Shown: positions 35,317 through 44,550, counted from the first letter of the stretch. The stretch: 64,000 bases of DNA from Paraglaciecola psychrophila 170 (GCF_000347635.1 NC_020514.1:3162001-3226000); one strand, 5' to 3'. Made by a program: numbers and translations. Notes: generated by a model from the sequence alone, not told the origin.

Positions 35317-36981
35317 TTAATTGACTTGTGAACTTTGTTGACTGGGTTTGTCCATTAACAAGGTCAACAAAATAACAGGTAATATACCAACACTGACAAT
35401 GGCTAAAGCAGGGAGCGCAGCGTCCATAAGACGTTCGTCTGAAGCAAGCTCAAATGCTCTGACTGCCAAAGTATTAAAATTAAATGGACGTAAAATTAAG
35501 GTAGCAGGAAGTTCTTTTAACACATCCACAAATACTAATAATAAGGCACTAAGTACACTGGTTTTCATTAAAGGCACGTGAATAACTCTGAGGACTTGTA
35601 AAGGTTTATACCCTAAGGAACGAGAAGCATCATCCATACTTGGTTTGACTCTAGACAAGCCTGTATCGATATTGTGCATAGCGACAGCTAAAAAGCGACT
35701 GCTGTAAACTAAAATCAGAGCAAACAATGAACCTGAAAATATTAAGCCAACACTCACGTCAAACCAGTTTTCAGTCAGAGTATTTAATTTTATATCCAAC
35801 CAACTCAGTGAAATCATGGCGCCGATAGCAATCACAGTTCCGGGCACTGCATATCCTAAATTAACCACGCCCACTAGAATTTGTATCGGCTTAATAGGAT
35901 TAAGGCGTTTTCCATAAGCAAAGATAAGTGCCAATATCACTGCGGTGATGGCTGCAATAGCGGCTAAATAAAAACTATTCCATAATAATAACCAAAATTC
36001 ACTAGTGAGTTGTTTGGAATACGTCATTGATGCCCATTTCAACAATTGCAGAACGGGTAGCATAAAACCAAAAAACACCGGTATCACACATAAAAATGGC
36101 ACCCAAAACGCTTTTCTACCGCTTAATTTTTGCCTGTTAACTTGATTAGTTTTTTGTCCTTGAAAATAATAGCTAACCTTTCGCCTAGACAGATATTCAA
36201 GGATCAGTAGCAACACTACAAAACTGGTTAACATAGCAGCTAATTGCGCCGCGGCAATACCATTACCTAAGCCGAACCAAGTTCTAAAAATACCGGTAGT
36301 AAAAGTACTCAGGCCAAAATATTGTACTGTTCCATAATCTGCAAATGCCTCCATCATAGCCAGAGCTGCGCCCATTAAAATAGCGGGTCGCGCCAGGGGT
36401 AACACTACCTTAAACAAGTGTTTACTGGGGGATATACCTAGGCTTCGTGATACCTCTTCAAGGCTTGCTGGTTGTTCACTAAAAGCAGTTCTCGCTAACA
36501 TGTATACATATGGATAAAGCACCAGGGACAACATAATTATAGCGCCTGGCAGGGAGCGAATATCAGGAAAATAATAATCGCCATATTGCCAGTGGAATGT
36601 ATCTCTTAATAATGTTTGCAAAGGACCTGCAAAGTCCAACAAACCTGTGTAGGTGTAAGCAATAATGTACGCGGGCATCGCCATTGGTAGCAAAATCAAC
36701 CATTGTAATTGTTTTCGGCCTGCAAATTCATACCTAGCAATACACCAGGCTAAGACAGTACCAATCAAAATCACTAAGAAGCCAACGCCAAAGGCTAATA
36801 ACAGAGAGTTAACAATATAATCAGACAAAACGGTTGAATATAGATGTTGCCATATTTCAGTTTGCGGGAAAAAAACACTTACAAAAACAAGGCCTACTGG
36901 CGCCGCAAGGATAATACAGCCTAAGGTGATACTGACAAACCAAGGATTGAACCAGCTATAAAGCCAGTTTATGAATTTCAT
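35317..36981 (-). CDS. fbpB: ferric iron ABC transporter, fused permease
   Basis: An FbpB-type protein made of two BinPDT permease halves with about 12 membrane helices; the EAA loops are EVSRSLGISPSKHLFKVVLP (first half) and DASRSLGYKPLQVLRVIHVP (second). I chose ATG 36981 (MKFINWLYSW) as the start; the frame is open to 37041, but that would overlap fbpA. This ATG sits inside a perfect 15-bp inverted repeat (36961-36991), so the start codon may be hidden in a hairpin. Length about 554 residues. Confidence 0.9.
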   Translation of the reverse strand: MKFINWLYSWFNPWFVSITLGCIILAAPVGLVFVSVFFPQTEIWQHLYSTVLSDYIVNSLLLAFGVGFLVILIGTVLAWCIARYEFAGRKQLQWLILLPMAMPAYIIAYTYTGLLDFAGPLQTLLRDTFHWQYGDYYFPDIRSLPGAIIMLSLVLYPYVYMLARTAFSEQPASLEEVSRSLGISPSKHLFKVVLPLARPAILMGAALAMMEAFADYGTVQYFGLSTFTTGIFRTWFGLGNGIAAAQLAAMLTSFVVLLLILEYLSRRKVSYYFQGQKTNQVNRQKLSGRKAFWVPFLCVIPVFFGFMLPVLQLLKWASMTYSKQLTSEFWLLLWNSFYLAAIAAITAVILALIFAYGKRLNPIKPIQILVGVVNLGYAVPGTVIAIGAMISLSWLDIKLNTLTENWFDVSVGLIFSGSLFALILVYSSRFLAVAMHNIDTGLSRVKPSMDDASRSLGYKPLQVLRVIHVPLMKTSVLSALLLVFVDVLKELPATLILRPFNFNTLAVRAFELASDERLMDAALPALAIVSVGILPVILLTLLMDKPSQQSSQVN

Positions 36982-36991
36982 AAACTGGCTT
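36961..36991 (-). promoter_or_regulatory. perfect 15-bp inverted repeat over the fbpB start
   Basis: AAGCCAGTTTATGAA (36961-36975) and TTCATAAACTGGCTT (36977-36991) with a single-base spacer. In mRNA the tight loop would need opening, but a stem of 12 or more pairs is expected. It contains the fbpB ATG and probably limits permease translation or protects the 3' end of fbpA mRNA. Confidence 0.75.
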
Positions 36992-37024
36992 ACTTTATTA
37001 TCGTCAAAATAGAAACTTTTAGGC

Positions 37025-38038
37025 TCACTTCCACCCGGCACGATCCATCATCTTAACCGCTGCTGCATTTAACTCACCTAGTTGACCTAGGGGAACTTGT
37101 TCAGTCTTGAATGTGCCGAAAGACTCAAGTAGATCACTCCAAGCAATATTAGCTAAAATGGGGTATTCGTGGTTGGTAGTGGCGTACCATAGTTGTGACT
37201 CATTACTGAGTAAAAAATCGATTAACTTGAGCGCTGCGTCCTTGTTTGGGGCACTTTTTGCTAAAGCTACGCCAGATATATTGATGTGAGTGCCACGGCC
37301 AGCTTGATTTGGCCAAATAACTTTTACTTTTTTAGCTTGCTGCTGGGTTGTTTTATCTTCAGAACTCAACATTCCTGCAAGGTAATAAGTGTTAGCAATA
37401 GCGACATCACAAAGGCCTGCTGCTACGGCTTTAATCTGGTCTCTGTCCCCACCTTGTGGAGGGCGAGCAAAATTATTAACCAAACCATTCACCCATTCCT
37501 GAGCAGCAGACTCGCCTAACTGCGCGATTAATGCTGCCACCATAGATTGATTATAAATATTGCTAGAACTGCGAATACACACCCGCCCTTTCCATTCTGG
37601 GCTAATTAAGTCTTCTACGTTGGCAATAGTTTGGGTATTAACTCTATCAACTGACACCATCATTGGCCTAGCCCGTAATGATAATCCTAACCAATGCCCC
37701 TGCTCGTCACGAAAGTTATTAGGCAATGCAGCAATTGCGGGGGACACTGATATAGCCTGTGTTAACCCTTGTTCTTTAGCACGATATAAACGACCTACAT
37801 CTGTTGTTAATAATAAATCTGCAGGGCTATATTTGCCTTCACTCTTTAAACGAGTGATAAGGTTATCCGCCTTGCCAGTGACTAAATTGACTGTAATGCC
37901 CGTTTGTTGAGTAAATTTATCTAACAACGGTTTTATTAACGCTTCTTTGCGCGCTGAATACAAGTTTACTTGTTCTGCCATAATGGATGTAGACAGCATA
38001 GTGGTGATAACAAGCATACAGAAATTGATATTTTTCAA
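37025..38038 (-). CDS. fbpA: ferric iron-binding periplasmic protein
   Basis: A 337-residue extracytoplasmic solute-binding protein. The signal peptide is cleaved near IMA-EQ. Mature sequence starts VNLYSARKEALIKPLLDKF, typical of FbpA/FutA proteins, and has the Tyr-rich region SNIYNQSMVAAL and the anion/metal-binding DVAIANTYYLAGML (Tyr pair). It binds Fe3+ for the FbpBC permease. It is the first gene of the operon, 58 bases downstream of a Fur box. Confidence 0.93.
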   Translation of the reverse strand: MKNINFCMLVITTMLSTSIMAEQVNLYSARKEALIKPLLDKFTQQTGITVNLVTGKADNLITRLKSEGKYSPADLLLTTDVGRLYRAKEQGLTQAISVSPAIAALPNNFRDEQGHWLGLSLRARPMMVSVDRVNTQTIANVEDLISPEWKGRVCIRSSSNIYNQSMVAALIAQLGESAAQEWVNGLVNNFARPPQGGDRDQIKAVAAGLCDVAIANTYYLAGMLSSEDKTTQQQAKKVKVIWPNQAGRGTHINISGVALAKSAPNKDAALKLIDFLLSNESQLWYATTNHEYPILANIAWSDLLESFGTFKTEQVPLGQLGELNAAAVKMMDRAGWK

Positions 38039-38095
38039 AGGTATTCCTACTTTATAAAGGCAAATGCAAAGATAGAAACTGGATGTTAATCTAAT

Positions 38096-38110
38096 TGATA
38101 ATTATTCTCA
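38096..38110 (-). promoter_or_regulatory. Fur box upstream of fbpA
   Basis: TGATAAT-T-ATTCTCA fits the 7-1-7 Fur consensus TGATAAT-N-ATTATCA at all but one position. It lies 58-72 bases before the fbpA start and just past the 3' end of the divergent-free GNAT gene, so it can serve only the fbp operon. Confidence 0.75.
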
Positions 38111-38121
38111 ATAGCAATTTC

Positions 38122-38604
38122 TTATTCTTCGTACATCAAATAATGGGTTGGATGCATACCCAAAGACTCATACGTTTTCTGGGCGATTAGGTTTTCTTTT
38201 TCTACGTATAACCTAAAACCACATACATTCTGTTGTTGCTCAGCCAACGCTTTAACTTGGGCATACAACTGTGCATAAATACCTTGGCGCCTAAAGTCTG
38301 GTGTAATATAGACACTTTGAACCCACCAAAAAACAGCATTGCGCCAATCACTCCACTCAGTGGTTACCATTAAACTACCCACCACTTCATCATTTTGTTC
38401 AGCAACCAAATAAAAACCTTTAGTATCATCAATAATTAAAGCTGACACACCCTTAGATAAAGTGTCCTCGTCTAACTTTTTTTGTTCGGTTTCCCAAGCC
38501 ATTAGTTGATTAAACTTCACCAACGACGATACATCTTGGAGCTTAGCAACCCGTATATTAATTTTTCCCAATTTATTTACACCTTTATTCATAGCTCTAT
38601 TCAC
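38122..38604 (-). CDS. GNAT-family N-acetyltransferase
   Basis: A 160-residue acetyltransferase. The acetyl-CoA loop is QSVYITPDFRRQGIYAQLYA (motif R-x-x-G-x-A), preceded by EWSDWRNAVFWWV and followed by GFRLYVEKENLIAQKTYESL. The N-terminus begins IRVAKLQDVSSLVKF. The start could be ATG 38604 or 38592 (M5). The substrate is unknown. Confidence 0.85.
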   Translation of the reverse strand: MNRAMNKGVNKLGKINIRVAKLQDVSSLVKFNQLMAWETEQKKLDEDTLSKGVSALIIDDTKGFYLVAEQNDEVVGSLMVTTEWSDWRNAVFWWVQSVYITPDFRRQGIYAQLYAQVKALAEQQQNVCGFRLYVEKENLIAQKTYESLGMHPTHYLMYEE

Positions 38605-38611
38605 AACTTAT

Positions 38612-40256
38612 TTAAATTTTAAAAATGACATCTACTGTATTGCCTTTGTTCGTGTACTCAACTGATTCGCACAACTCTTTTACCAGCGAAATGCCACGTC
38701 CGTAACTTTTTTCAACATCTTCCAGTTTTGATATATGTCCCTGTTCAAAGCCTTTGCCTGAATCTTTAATTCTGATTGCCAGAGCGTTTTCATGAGGTCG
38801 AGACTCTGCAGAAATAACAATTCTGGCGCTCTGTAATGCCGAAAGCCTCTTTTCTCGCGACGAAAATACTCAAAAAAACCGTCATCAGATTGTTTTAATC
38901 GTGAATCAAGTTCTAGTATGCCATGCTCTAGGTAATTGTTGTATAGCTCACTCAACACCGTAAAGAGTTCTGAGTGAATTTCATATAAGCTCAGCTGGTT
39001 GGTCACTACATTGACTAAATCAACCACAGGATCAGCAGACTTAATATGCTCGGCGTTCAGTTCAATCACAATTTTAATAGGAACCTTCGAAGCATGCCCC
39101 TTTTTTTCAACCGGTTTAAATGGCTGACTGGTAAAAATGATGACTGTAATATCGTCGTTGCGCTGCATTGAGCCAAGATATTCTGTAGCTTTACTGACAA
39201 CACCCGCAACACTGATATCAGGTTGGTTGTTTAACCACTTTTCAATACCCTCATCACCCAGCATTTTACGTTGTTCATTTTCAAGTTCGACAATACCATC
39301 GCTATAAGCCACCAGCCTGTCACCAAATTGCATTGTATAACGCTCGACATCTGATACAAACTCATGCTTTTCCAATATCCCCAGAGACATATGTCGTGAA
39401 GCAAAACACTTGACTATTTTTCCATTACGATCTTGTAATAATAAGCTAGGCATCCCACCATTCCAAATATCTAATTGCTTTCCGGTGTTGTTGATCTCAA
39501 CAATTGCCGAAGCAAAAAACATATCGTCAGGAAGCAACATCAGCAAAGTTTGGTTAATGGTTTCAGCCATTTCCATTAAAGAAAGTCCTTTATTGGAAAT
39601 CGTATGGAAGGCTTGTGATACTGGTAGCGCACCAATAGCCGAAGCTGACAATGGCCCGTAAAATCACCGATTAAAAAGTACATTCCGCCGGTGGGACTTT
39701 CACTGGCTAAAAGTAAGTCACCATTAAAATCACTAGCGGGGTTCAAGCTGTAATCGAGGTATGGAGTGAATGATTTCTTAACGGAAAGCGCATTGGCAAA
39801 AATATGATCAACAATTTTATTCTCGCGCTCCATAGAGTTTCGATAAAAAGAAAGTTGTTTATTTTGCTCATAAGCTTTCTTATTTAATAACCGAGTACGA
39901 GCATGAGCTCGGATTTTTGCAGCCAAGATAACTTTATCGAAAGGTTTAGTAGCAAAATCATCTCCACCTACCTCTAAGCATCTAGCGAGTGACTTATCAT
40001 CTTCAAGAGCGGTAATAAAAATAATAGGTAAGTAAATATCACCAGCTAACTTTTTTAGTCTTGTGGCGACCTTGTAACCGCCCATACATGGCATTACAAC
40101 ATCAAGCAATACAAGCTCAGGATTGATACGTTTAGCCAATTCAATCGCCACCGCCCCATCCTCGGCTTCAAAAGTATCCATATACCCCTGTTGCTCGAGC
40201 ATATGTACTAGCAAAAAACGATTAAGCGTGTCGTCATCAACAACTAGAATACGCAC
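38612..40256 (-). pseudogene. REC-PP2C-HATPase partner-switching regulator, two frameshifts
   Basis: The intact gene would encode about 545 residues in the CrsR/HsbR architecture: receiver (phospho-Asp in LVLLDVVMPCMGG), PP2C/SpoIIE phosphatase (DFNGDLLLASES, GDFTGH, then LSASAIGALPVSQ, YSDGIVELEN and QRNDDITVI), and a C-terminal anti-sigma-type HATPase (DSGKGFE, GRGISLVKELC). Frame breaks lie at about 39653, in the conserved FTGHGL loop (four bases missing), and at about 38845. The frame read after the second break ends at TAA 38612-38614. In Shewanella such proteins bind or release a STAS partner to control sigma S. The STAS gene adjoins it. Decay or sequencing error: undecided. Confidence 0.8.
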
Positions 40257-40273
40257 ATATAAGTTACGATTGA

Positions 40274-40579
40274 CTATTTAATATCGAATTTTTTGCCAAA
40301 ACGGGCAATCTGCAGTATTTTTAAAACCTGCGGGCGGCAATATGTAATTTTAAATGAATTCACAGAATCTTGTAAATTTTTTTGCATGTTCAACAACATA
40401 CCTAAAGCAGAACTATCCATGTATTCAGTTTTTTGTAAATTAATAATAATGCTATTTACTGCAGCGGTACCTTCTGAATAAGCTAAGCGAAAGTCTTGAA
40501 CTTTGCCGAAGTCGAATTTTTCTTCTAAATAAATAGTTAATTCTTTACCATCTTCAGAAAACTCTCTATCTAAATTCAT
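40274..40579 (-). CDS. STAS-domain anti-sigma factor antagonist
   Basis: A 101-residue single STAS domain. The phosphorylatable serine is in the motif MDSSALGML, preceded by IIINLQKTEY. I start it at ATG 40579 (MNLDREF), with GGGG nine bases upstream; the frame extends to 40621 but adds a doubtful hydrophobic segment. It is 17 bases upstream of the REC-PP2C-HATPase gene, the CrsA/HsbA position, and should be the partner whose phosphorylation state that protein sets. Confidence 0.88.
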   Translation of the reverse strand: MNLDREFSEDGKELTIYLEEKFDFGKVQDFRLAYSEGTAAVNSIIINLQKTEYMDSSALGMLLNMQKNLQDSVNSFKITYCRPQVLKILQIARFGKKFDIK

Positions 40580-40732
40580 GTATTTCCCCAACAAGAAAAA
40601 AAATGTATTAGAGCATCTCATTCTAAGATGATGTTATTAAATAATAGTTTTGCATCTTTGCCTACAAAAAATCACTTTTTTTTATTAGAATAAGCGTCTT
40701 AATTGCTCGGCATCAATATGGTACAGCTTAAA

Positions 40733-41053
40733 ATGAGTGAAAATAGATTAGTGTACAGTACACAAACTGGCCGAATTCAAAATAAAGAACAACGTAAACC
40801 CTCAATAGTAACAGATGGTGTAGTGCGTATCCGCCGCGAAACTAAAGGCCGTAAAGGCAAAGGTATGACAACAGTAACGGGGTTGGACTTACCTGAGAAA
40901 GAGTTAAAAGACTTATGCAGCCAATTAAAAAAATTGTGCGGAACAGGTGGAGCATTAAAAAGTGGGATAATTGAAATTCAAGGTGACAACCGCGATAAAA
41001 TCAAAGCAACACTCGAGCAACTAGGCCATAATGTAAAATTAGCAGGTGGTTAA
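40733..41053 (+). CDS. yciH: YciH, SUI1/eIF1-like translation factor
   Basis: A 106-residue SUI1-fold protein. Characteristic blocks are RLVYSTQTGRI at the start, VVRIRRETKGRKGKGMT, CGTGGALKSGIIEIQGD and VKLAGG at the end. YciH resembles eukaryotic initiation factor 1 and affects start-codon or fidelity of initiation under stress. I start at ATG 40733 (MSENRLVYST), which matches the family; earlier ATGs (40718, 40703) would add a few residues, and no Shine-Dalgarno is clear. Confidence 0.93.
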   Translation: MSENRLVYSTQTGRIQNKEQRKPSIVTDGVVRIRRETKGRKGKGMTTVTGLDLPEKELKDLCSQLKKLCGTGGALKSGIIEIQGDNRDKIKATLEQLGHNVKLAGG

Positions 41054-41077
41054 TAGCAATAGAAATGAGGAGTAACA

Positions 41078-41878
41078 ATGCACCGTCTCGCTTTGTCAGA
41101 AGTTAGTATCATATTAGTTGAACCCTCTGATACACAACGTAAAATTATCATTAAGCAATTAGCCGCAGCTGATATTCATCACGTAGAAGCTGTAGGTAGC
41201 GTTGCGCAAGCCATTGATGCGATTACTAAACACGGTGCAGACTTGGTTGTCAGTGCGATGTACTTCGAAGACGGTACCGGACTAGACATCATTAAACAAA
41301 TTAAAAATGATGAGTCACTTGCCTCAACCGCATTTATGCTGGTTTCCAGCGAAAATCGGGTCGAGAAACTTGAAGAGTTTAAACAATCTGGTGTGGCAGC
41401 TATTTTACCCAAACCTTTTTCTCCTGAAAATTTATCAACAGCATTGAAAGCGTCGCTTGACTTGATCAACTCAGATGAACTGGATTTAGAGTTATTTGAT
41501 GTACATGAAGTGAGAGTACTTTTGGTTGACGACAGTAAACTCGCACGCAATCATATTCGAAGGGTCTTAAATGGTTTAGGGCTACAAAAAATTCTTGAAG
41601 CCGAAAACGGCGCACAAGCACTCACTGTATTAAAAGAAAATACCTTTGATTTGGTAGTAACTGATTATAATATGCCTGAGATGGATGGCAGAGAACTTTC
41701 CGAATTTATTCGCTTTAATCCTGAAACTGCACATATACCTATTATCATGGTTACCAGTGAATCAAGCTCCAGTTTGCATATGGCAAATATTCATCAAACG
41801 GGTGTTAATGCTTTATGTGACAAGCCTTTTGAAGTAAATGAAGTACGCAAAATGTTAGCCTCCTTACTAGGAAAATGA
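41078..41878 (+). CDS. tandem-receiver response regulator, first receiver degenerate
   Basis: A 266-residue protein with two receiver (REC) domains and no output domain. REC1 (~8-128) reads DLVVSAMYFEDGTG where the acceptor Asp is expected, so it has Ala there and should not be phosphorylated. REC2 (~145-265) has LLVDDSKLARN, VTDYNMPEMDG with the Asp, VTSES and DKPF, all intact. It starts at ATG 41078 after GAGGAG. Single genes of this type in Alteromonadales may bind chemotaxis or pilus components; no partner is next to it. Confidence 0.85.
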   Translation: MHRLALSEVSIILVEPSDTQRKIIIKQLAAADIHHVEAVGSVAQAIDAITKHGADLVVSAMYFEDGTGLDIIKQIKNDESLASTAFMLVSSENRVEKLEEFKQSGVAAILPKPFSPENLSTALKASLDLINSDELDLELFDVHEVRVLLVDDSKLARNHIRRVLNGLGLQKILEAENGAQALTVLKENTFDLVVTDYNMPEMDGRELSEFIRFNPETAHIPIIMVTSESSSSLHMANIHQTGVNALCDKPFEVNEVRKMLASLLGK

Positions 41879-41941
41879 ACAAAATAATTAGACGTTATTC
41901 ATTATTTGTAAGAAACAAAAAAATTGTGCTTAAGCAAAACA

Positions 41942-41970
41942 TTGACATATAAGTAGTGGCTTTATAAATT
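41942..41970 (+). promoter_or_regulatory. promoter for pheA
   Basis: A consensus -35 TTGACA (41942-41947) is followed by TATAAA (41963-41968, 15-base spacer) or TAAATT (41965-41970, 17-base spacer). No other good promoter lies closer to pheA. Confidence 0.6.
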
Positions 41971-41992
41971 CTTAACTGTAATACAAATATTT

Positions 41993-42019
41993 AAACCTCC
42001 CTATCGAGAGGTTTTTTTT
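41993..42019 (+). terminator. intrinsic terminator in the pheA leader
   Basis: Arms AAACCTC (41993-41999) and GAGGTTT (42008-42014), 8-base loop, then eight T. It is after the promoter at 41942 and 12 bases before the pheA start, so pheA transcripts from that promoter must read through it. This is an attenuator layout, though no Phe-rich leader peptide is visible. Confidence 0.75.
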
Positions 42020-42030
42020 GAAACAACTAA

Positions 42031-43224
42031 GTGGACATCATGTCATCATCAGAATTAGAAAAACTTAGAGTCAAAATCACCGAACTTGACACGCACCTTT
42101 TGACTTTTTTAGCCAAAAGGCAGCAATTTACAAATCAAGTCGCTGAAACAAAGATCAAAAATAATATCCCTGTACGTGATCAAAAACGTGAGGAACAATT
42201 GTTGATTAGGTTGATAAAAGAAGGCAAAAAGCACGGACTAGATGCCCATTATGTCACCCAGTTATTTCATGTCATCATTGAAGACTCGGTACTGAACCAA
42301 CAAGCATTGTTAGCGTCAAGGGCCAACCCTGGTGGCAGCCTTACAGTCAACCGCGTGGCTTTTTTGGGTGACAAAGGTTCCTACAGCTATCTAGCCACAC
42401 AAAAATATTTTTCTAGGCGTCCAGGTAAACTTATTGAAATAGGCTGCCAAAGCTTTTTAGAAATCATAAAAAAGGTAGAGACTAACGAAGCTGATTATGC
42501 AGTATTACCGATTGAAAACACCTCTTCAGGGAGTATCAATGAAGTTTACGATCAACTGCAACACACTCACCTTTCAATCATTGGTGAACTTACTCATCCA
42601 ATCAAACATGCTTTATTAGTTAATCAAGAAACCGATGTCAGCAAAATAAAAACCTTGTACGCCCATCCACAAGTTTTCGCTCAATGTAGCCATTTCCTTG
42701 CCGAACTGGGTAATGTCGAAGTGAAGCCTTGCGATAGTACTTCTGCAGCCATGTTGACAGTGGCCGAACTAAATAGAGATGATAGTGCGGCAATGGGCAG
42801 TGAAACGGGTGGTAGTTTGTATGGTTTACATGCCATTAAATCAAACTTAGCCAACCAAAAAGAAAATCACAGTCGCTTTTTTGTCGTTGCTCTTAAGCCT
42901 GTCAATGTTCCATTACAGGTACCTGCAAAAACAACATTAGTGATGTCTACGGTACAAAAACCCGGAGCTTTAGTAGAAGCTCTGATGGTACTTCGAGACA
43001 ACAAAATTAACATGACTAAGCTAGAGTCTAGGCCTATAACTGGTAACCCTTGGGAAGAAATGTTTTATCTTGATGTGGAAGGTAATGTTCAAGACGGGCC
43101 TATGCAGCAAGCTTTAGAAGAGTTACAGGCCATGACACGATACTTTAAAGTATTGGGCTGTTATCCAAGTGAAGAGATAAACCCAACAAAGGTCGCGGCA
43201 GTGATTGCTTTAGATGGGCTGTAA
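42031..43224 (+). CDS. pheA: bifunctional chorismate mutase/prephenate dehydratase
   Basis: Makes phenylpyruvate from chorismate. 397 residues. The chorismate mutase domain (~5-90) begins ELEKLRVKITELDTHLLTFL. The dehydratase domain (~105-290) has AFLGDKGSYSYLA and VLPIENTSSGSINEVYD. The conserved TRF triad reads SRF (ENHSRFFVV), a conservative Thr-to-Ser change at a catalytic position. The C-terminal ACT domain has the feedback motifs PGALVEAL and KLESRPITGNPW, so Phe inhibition is expected. Transcription probably depends on the leader terminator. Confidence 0.95.
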   Translation: MDIMSSSELEKLRVKITELDTHLLTFLAKRQQFTNQVAETKIKNNIPVRDQKREEQLLIRLIKEGKKHGLDAHYVTQLFHVIIEDSVLNQQALLASRANPGGSLTVNRVAFLGDKGSYSYLATQKYFSRRPGKLIEIGCQSFLEIIKKVETNEADYAVLPIENTSSGSINEVYDQLQHTHLSIIGELTHPIKHALLVNQETDVSKIKTLYAHPQVFAQCSHFLAELGNVEVKPCDSTSAAMLTVAELNRDDSAAMGSETGGSLYGLHAIKSNLANQKENHSRFFVVALKPVNVPLQVPAKTTLVMSTVQKPGALVEALMVLRDNKINMTKLESRPITGNPWEEMFYLDVEGNVQDGPMQQALEELQAMTRYFKVLGCYPSEEINPTKVAAVIALDGL

Positions 43225-43283
43225 CAAATTTTATGTAACTGCTTATCATAAATTACTTTATTGAGAGATAAGGATAGGCAATA

Positions 43284-43674
43284 CTACAGAAATTTTTACT
43301 CTAAAATATGACGGAAGCCTTTTGGGAGGAGGTGTAGAAAATGTCAAGAACAGTAAAACAGCTGAAGAGGACGGCACTGGTGAATTTTCCCATGATATTA
43401 TTGGGTCAAATTATGTTTCCAAGCCTGATCCCGCCTTTAATCCAGAATATGCAACTGTGTTAATCTGTTCTTCGCGTCAAAAAATGAAATGAAATTGTCG
43501 ATGAAATTCTATGACACTGGCGAATTTAAACAGAACGAGCTCACTTTTAAGTATAAGGTTTATGGCGACAAAATCACGTCAAATACAGATAATAGTATAA
43601 TGCTAGAATTAACAATTCGAAAAGATGGTAGTTTAATAGATGGTGAGGATATCGATTTTTTTAAGCGAAATTAA
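43284..43674 (+). pseudogene. hypothetical protein, frameshifted
   Basis: Two frames read on as one protein: ...TLKYDGSLLGGGVENVKNSK, EFSHDIIGSN, PDPAFNPEYATV, then in another frame NLFFASKNEMKLSMKFYD, ELTFKYKVYGDKI, MLELTIRKDGSLIDGEDI, with stop at 43674. One frame change lies at about 43458. The 5' start is unclear and may be lost. The beta-rich pattern suggests a small secreted protein, unrecognised. It lies between pheA and another decayed lipoprotein gene. Confidence 0.5.
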
Positions 43675-43821
43675 TAGAACACTGATTGAGTGTTTTATTG
43701 AGTTTAATTGCGGGTTTCGTAAAGAGTTATTACCCTTCTTATTCACTATGGCGTGAATACTTATGAATATACACTCAAAAAAAAATTATTATTGGCCACA
43801 TTTTTTTCTGGTAGGTTATTG

Positions 43822-44016
43822 ATGATCAAGATATTAACTAGTTATGCAATAATTATATTTGGCTTAATCTCATGCGGTAAAGTGACGTTTGAAGGTACTT
43901 ATATGGCCGCTGGCGGCATGTAAGAGTTTCATTTTAAAGCTAGTGGTTATGTTGCCCAATCACTAGCAGATAATAAATTGTCGAATACAAATTTGAAAAA
44001 AACGATGATGAAATAA
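43822..44016 (+). pseudogene. small lipoprotein with early stop
   Basis: ATG 43822 starts a lipoprotein signal (IIIFGLISC, lipobox LISC) and a mature start GKVTFEGTYMAAGGM, then TAA at 43921-43923. The same frame continues EFHFKASGYVAQSLAD before further disruption. The stop is probably a Gln codon changed to TAA. The family is not recognised. Confidence 0.5.
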
Positions 44017-44550
44017 AAATTTAAATGAGTGAAAACACAGCACAAATATTTTCTTTATAAGAAAACTGTGCACTTATTGGCCCTGGGGGCATAACATTAA
44101 AGCAAAAGACTAAGCTAATACCAATTTGATTAATTAAGCGTTATACATTTCATGTCTGACAATTAGCAAGACCCTCATGCCAGTTATTGCCGAATCCACC
44201 CAGAACGCCTAATCAGCAAAGCAGATGCTCTTGACCTACCCTGAACTAAGGCGCGCCAGTTATATTGTGAACTGAGTCTGTTGGTGCGGCTTCCGCTTGC
44301 CGGGACCAAGTGCAAACGACCTGTTTAACTTACAAAATAATCGGATGAAGAGCATTGCCCTCGAGCGGCTTTTCTCTAGTTACTCTTTTTTAGCTGTAGC
44401 AAAAATATAACTGGGTCAAAGGGATTCGAGTCAAAAACCGCAAGGAAGCGGTTAAACGCAATGCATTCATTTATTCAAACGCTTATAAAAAATCAACTAG
44501 AATAGCCGCTGATTAATACCTAATTCACAGAATGTGAAACTTTCTCACAG
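44017..44550. other. non-coding stretch where pnp is expected
   Basis: No gene is supported. The sequence AATACCAATTTGATTAATT near 44120 resembles termini of small AT-rich inserts in Alteromonadales, but no partner end was found. In most gammaproteobacteria pnp directly follows rpsO; here it does not. Confidence 0.45.
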
